Shown here piece after piece: positions 61,829 to 64,000 of a DNA stretch of 64,000 nt (position 1 is the stretch's first letter; each line of letters opens with the position of its first letter). Both the position numbers and the translations under genes were made by a program. The DNA is from Pseudomonas aylmerensis. Lineage in GTDB: Bacteria > Pseudomonadota > Gammaproteobacteria > Pseudomonadales > Pseudomonadaceae. The notes below the pieces were generated by a model. It had not been told where the DNA came from. It made no database searches and saw only the letters and a list, made by a program, of their open reading frames with translations. The DNA lies in NCBI RefSeq assembly GCF_001702265.1, contig NZ_MAUE01000023.1, positions 62,001 through 126,000 on the forward strand. The letters run 5' to 3'.

Positions 61829-62437
61829 TTATGGAATCTTGATACCCAACGCATTCAGCGATGGCGTATCCATCCGGCCATTGACGGTCAGCCCACTGTC
61901 CATCTGAAAGGCCATCAACGCACCACGCGTCGCTTTGCCCATTACCCCATCAATGGAGCCTTGGTAATACTGGCGAACCATCAGCGCGGTCTGCACACGG
62001 GTGACCAGGTTGCTTTTCTGCTCATTGGTCGCACGACTCTTTGAAGTACTCGAACTTGTCCCGCTGGTAGTGCCAGGCGACTGATAAAGGCTATTGCTGC
62101 TGGGGGTGCTGCTCGAAGCACTCGGCGCGCTGTAGCTTCGGGTGCTGGTAGCGGGTGGGCTGTAGTAGCGAGGTGCGCTATAACCACCTGAGCCGCTGTA
62201 GTGAGAACTGTGCGAACTGTGGGACCGGTGAGAACTGTGCGATCGATGTGCCGCATAGATGTTGACGGTGTCTGGCGCATTGAGCGTATCGGCAAATACC
62301 GGAGGCTGTAGCTTGTCGTTGGGTTGCCAGTTCGCATCGGCGAGCGACATATGGGCCGCCTGTGCCAGGGTAGTACCTGCCATCGGCAGCAAGCTGATCC
62401 CACTGATCAGAACTTTCCAGCGGTCGAGCAATTTCAC
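61829..62437 (-). CDS. hxsA: His-Xaa-Ser repeat protein HxsA
   Basis: A 202-residue exported protein. A signal peptide (about 1-28) is followed by six consecutive His-Xaa-Ser triplets at residues 64-81 (HRS, HSS, HRS, HSS, HSS, HYS). A Ser/Thr/Pro/Tyr-rich linker (about 82-140) leads to a C-terminal peptidoglycan-binding-1 domain (about 145-200; YYQGSIDGVMGKATRGALMAFQ). This matches the HxsA definition. It overlaps hxsC by 4 bp (ATGA) and is the last gene of the operon. The HxS repeats are the presumed target of the radical-SAM maturases; the final activity is unknown. Confidence 0.9.
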   Translation of the reverse strand: MKLLDRWKVLISGISLLPMAGTTLAQAAHMSLADANWQPNDKLQPPVFADTLNAPDTVNIYAAHRSHSSHRSHSSHSSHYSGSGGYSAPRYYSPPATSTRSYSAPSASSSTPSSNSLYQSPGTTSGTSSSTSKSRATNEQKSNLVTRVQTALMVRQYYQGSIDGVMGKATRGALMAFQMDSGLTVNGRMDTPSLNALGIKIP

Positions 62438-63669
62438 TGTGCACTCCTTGCATAGGCGTTAAAAGCCTCGGTCGATAGTGGTTGTACGCCGCGGCTCTGC
62501 CAGCGGTCGTTGTGGGATTTGAAGAAACCAGAGCAATGTTTGACGGCAGCGCATTGCTGGCAGGTATCGATGAACAGGTTCTTCCAGTCCGAGATGCTCT
62601 GGCGGGCGAAAAGCGAGAGGTGGGCCGGGATCAGACACAGGGGCAAGTTGTAGATCGAAACCGGCACTCCGCGGTTGAACAGAAAATACGCGGCTTGGCT
62701 CAACGACTCCTGATAGTCCAACGGGTCAATCCACAGTTCTTCGTAATTCTTCCTTGCCAGGCCGGTACTTTCGATACCCATCAACGCAACATGCCGCACG
62801 AAGGGCAGGTTCCTGAATACGTAGTGGGCGAGTTCGGGCAAGCGTGGCGTGGTCAGGCGATTGAGCACCACGCGTATCTCGATGATCTGGTTGGCGCGGG
62901 CCAGGTTGTAAAGACCTTGCAGGGTTTCGCTGAAAGCGCCTGGAGCCTGCACCACATGGTCATGGTCTTCGGCATTGTCTGCATAAAGCGGGATGCCCCA
63001 GCTCAACTGAGGGTGGCCGATGGTAGAGAGCGCTGCGATCCAGCTTGAGTCTTGGAACAGACGCCCGTTGCTGAGCACATGAATGGATTTCTGCGGCAAA
63101 ACGGCTTTGCACTTGGCCAGGATTTCGAGCAAACCGTCGCGATAAAGCGTTGGTTCTCCGCCGCTGATTCCCAGATTTTCCTCGCCCGGGTCCATCAGGT
63201 CGATCAGCCGTAGGTTCTCCTCGATGTGCCACCGGTCATTGATATCTTTGGGCGGCTGCGAGCACATCAGGCAGAGGCTGTTGCAACGATCGGTCATGAA
63301 CAGCAGGTTGCTGTCTGAGCCTCGTCTATAGAGCACTCGCACCAACGCGTTGCCTGGTGTGATGGCAATGACATCGCCGGGCTGCACGACATCCGCGTCT
63401 TTTGGGGTGTGCAGGTGTGGCCGCGCGCTGTCGAAGTCGCCGATCAATGGCTCCGGGATCAGGAATCCACCCACTGGTAATGAGAGCAGATGCGGGCTCC
63501 GTAGCCGTTCTTCGTTTGGCAGCCAAAGCAGCAGGTCACCGAGCTCAGCGTTTCCGGCACAAACAGCCAGGCCTTGTCCGATGAACTCATCCAGAGTGAT
63601 GACCTTGAGCAGTTTCGGCTCATTCAGGTGATGGATTTCGAAGTGGGTATCTTTGCGCAGCATCGCCAT
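62434..63669 (-). CDS. hxsC: His-Xaa-Ser system radical SAM maturase HxsC
   Basis: A 411-residue radical SAM enzyme. The 4Fe-4S CxxxCxxC motif is at C129, C133 and C136 (CNSLCLMC). It is followed by the SAM-binding GISGGEPTLY, and a C-terminal cysteine group CQQCAAVKHCSGFF suits an auxiliary cluster. ATG 63669 overlaps the hxsB stop (TGATG); a second Met two codons later is possible. It presumably modifies HxsA. The frame extends upstream within hxsB but is not used. Confidence 0.88.
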   Translation of the reverse strand: MAMLRKDTHFEIHHLNEPKLLKVITLDEFIGQGLAVCAGNAELGDLLLWLPNEERLRSPHLLSLPVGGFLIPEPLIGDFDSARPHLHTPKDADVVQPGDVIAITPGNALVRVLYRRGSDSNLLFMTDRCNSLCLMCSQPPKDINDRWHIEENLRLIDLMDPGEENLGISGGEPTLYRDGLLEILAKCKAVLPQKSIHVLSNGRLFQDSSWIAALSTIGHPQLSWGIPLYADNAEDHDHVVQAPGAFSETLQGLYNLARANQIIEIRVVLNRLTTPRLPELAHYVFRNLPFVRHVALMGIESTGLARKNYEELWIDPLDYQESLSQAAYFLFNRGVPVSIYNLPLCLIPAHLSLFARQSISDWKNLFIDTCQQCAAVKHCSGFFKSHNDRWQSRGVQPLSTEAFNAYARSAQ

Positions 63670-64000
63670 CAGCCCCTGTAACCCGGAAACCGGACATCGT
63701 TGTAAGAGCGCCTGTTCAACCAAGACAGCAGCACCCTCTGCACGTTGTCGTCGCCATCGCAAAGCAGGCCGAAAAGATGCTTCAGCAACCCCATGTTCTT
63801 CTTGCAGAAGCTGCTGAACACTCGGTGTCCGATCGGGTCAGCTTGGCGGGCATAGTGTTCGATGGGGTCTGCACCACAGTACGGTACAAGTGCGCAGTCG
63901 GTGCAGCCCGGCAGCGCCTCTGCTACACCACTGGCGAGCAACGCATTCATAACCGGCGATGCGAGTAATTCAGACAGGGGTTGCTGCACGGTGCCGAGCT
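63669..64000 (-). CDS. hxsB: His-Xaa-Ser system maturase HxsB, C-terminal part (cut by window edge)
   Basis: Only the last 110 or so residues are in the window. They contain a SPASM-like cysteine group (GCTDCALVPYCGADP, then FCKKNMGLLKHLF), the C-terminal signature expected of HxsB. The frame stays open to position 64000. The stop overlaps the hxsC start. hxsD is expected further upstream, beyond the window. Named from domain and operon order, so slightly less sure than hxsC. Confidence 0.8.
   Translation of the reverse strand, partial: LGTVQQPLSELLASPVMNALLASGVAEALPGCTDCALVPYCGADPIEHYARQADPIGHRVFSSFCKKNMGLLKHLFGLLCDGDDNVQRVLLSWLNRRSYNDVRFPGYRG

Noticed and set aside
61633..61854. 73-residue minus-strand frame between the DUF5710 gene and hxsA
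   Set aside because: It overlaps both flanking genes and has no SD. The interval instead contains a CGACAAA-gt-TTTGTCG palindrome (61743-61758) that may belong to a promoter.
1..64000. CRISPR arrays, tRNA or rRNA genes, insertion sequences and prophage genes
   Set aside because: Looked for on both strands; no regularly spaced repeats, RNA gene signatures, transposases, integrases or phage structural genes were seen.

Overview
The window reads as a GC-rich chromosomal segment of a fluorescent-type Pseudomonas. This rests on recognisable Pseudomonas-style genes: lpxO, Ku/LigD, a MexEF-OprN-type pump, benRABCD with benK and an OprD-family porin, a DUF2790 protein, and a Pseudomonas-type REP palindrome. 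No rRNA, tRNA, CRISPR array or insertion sequence was seen. No replication origin or attachment site was recognised.

Layout. 0.1-8.7 kb: lipid A hydroxylase, the ku-ligD end-joining operon, a secreted small protein with a PQQ-type sugar dehydrogenase, a TetR/DUF1348 operon and a PssA-type phosphatidylserine synthase. 8.9-12.4 kb: a 1194-residue orphan protein that looks toxin- or effector-like. 12.5-16.7 kb: a Fur-box-controlled iron operon, efeU-efeO-efeB plus a second imelysin protein. 16.9-23.9 kb: an AraC regulator and a MexEF-OprN-type RND pump. 24.4-33.5 kb: an apparently undescribed catabolic cluster (HisD-like dehydrogenase, XRE regulator, MFS transporter, GMC oxidoreductase, IolD-like ThDP enzyme, cupin, TIM-barrel isomerase). 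A 41-bp bipartite promoter element occurs both before the HisD-like gene and before the MFS operon. 33.7-42.4 kb: an orphan membrane protein and a TonB receptor followed by a dipeptide/nickel-type ABC importer. 42.6-46.5 kb: a small redox regulon around a LysR regulator, with four copies of an ATGAR-N5-YTCAT operator. 46.7-54.1 kb: benzoate degradation as far as catechol, with uptake genes and a BenR promoter laid out like the TOL Pm promoter. 54.1-60.6 kb: DUF2790 protein, LysR, a P450 with a divergent ArsR regulator, an XRE-cupin regulator with a divergent EamA exporter, and a diguanylate cyclase. 61-64 kb: a DUF5710 protein and the end of a His-Xaa-Ser (Hxs) radical-SAM peptide-modification operon, cut by the window edge.

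The most interesting parts are the 24.4-33.5 kb cluster with its shared promoter element, the LysR operator family at 43.5-46.5 kb, and the hxsBCA genes. Family assignments come from motif reading and remembered family features. No database search was possible, so substrates and regulators are inferences unless stated otherwise.
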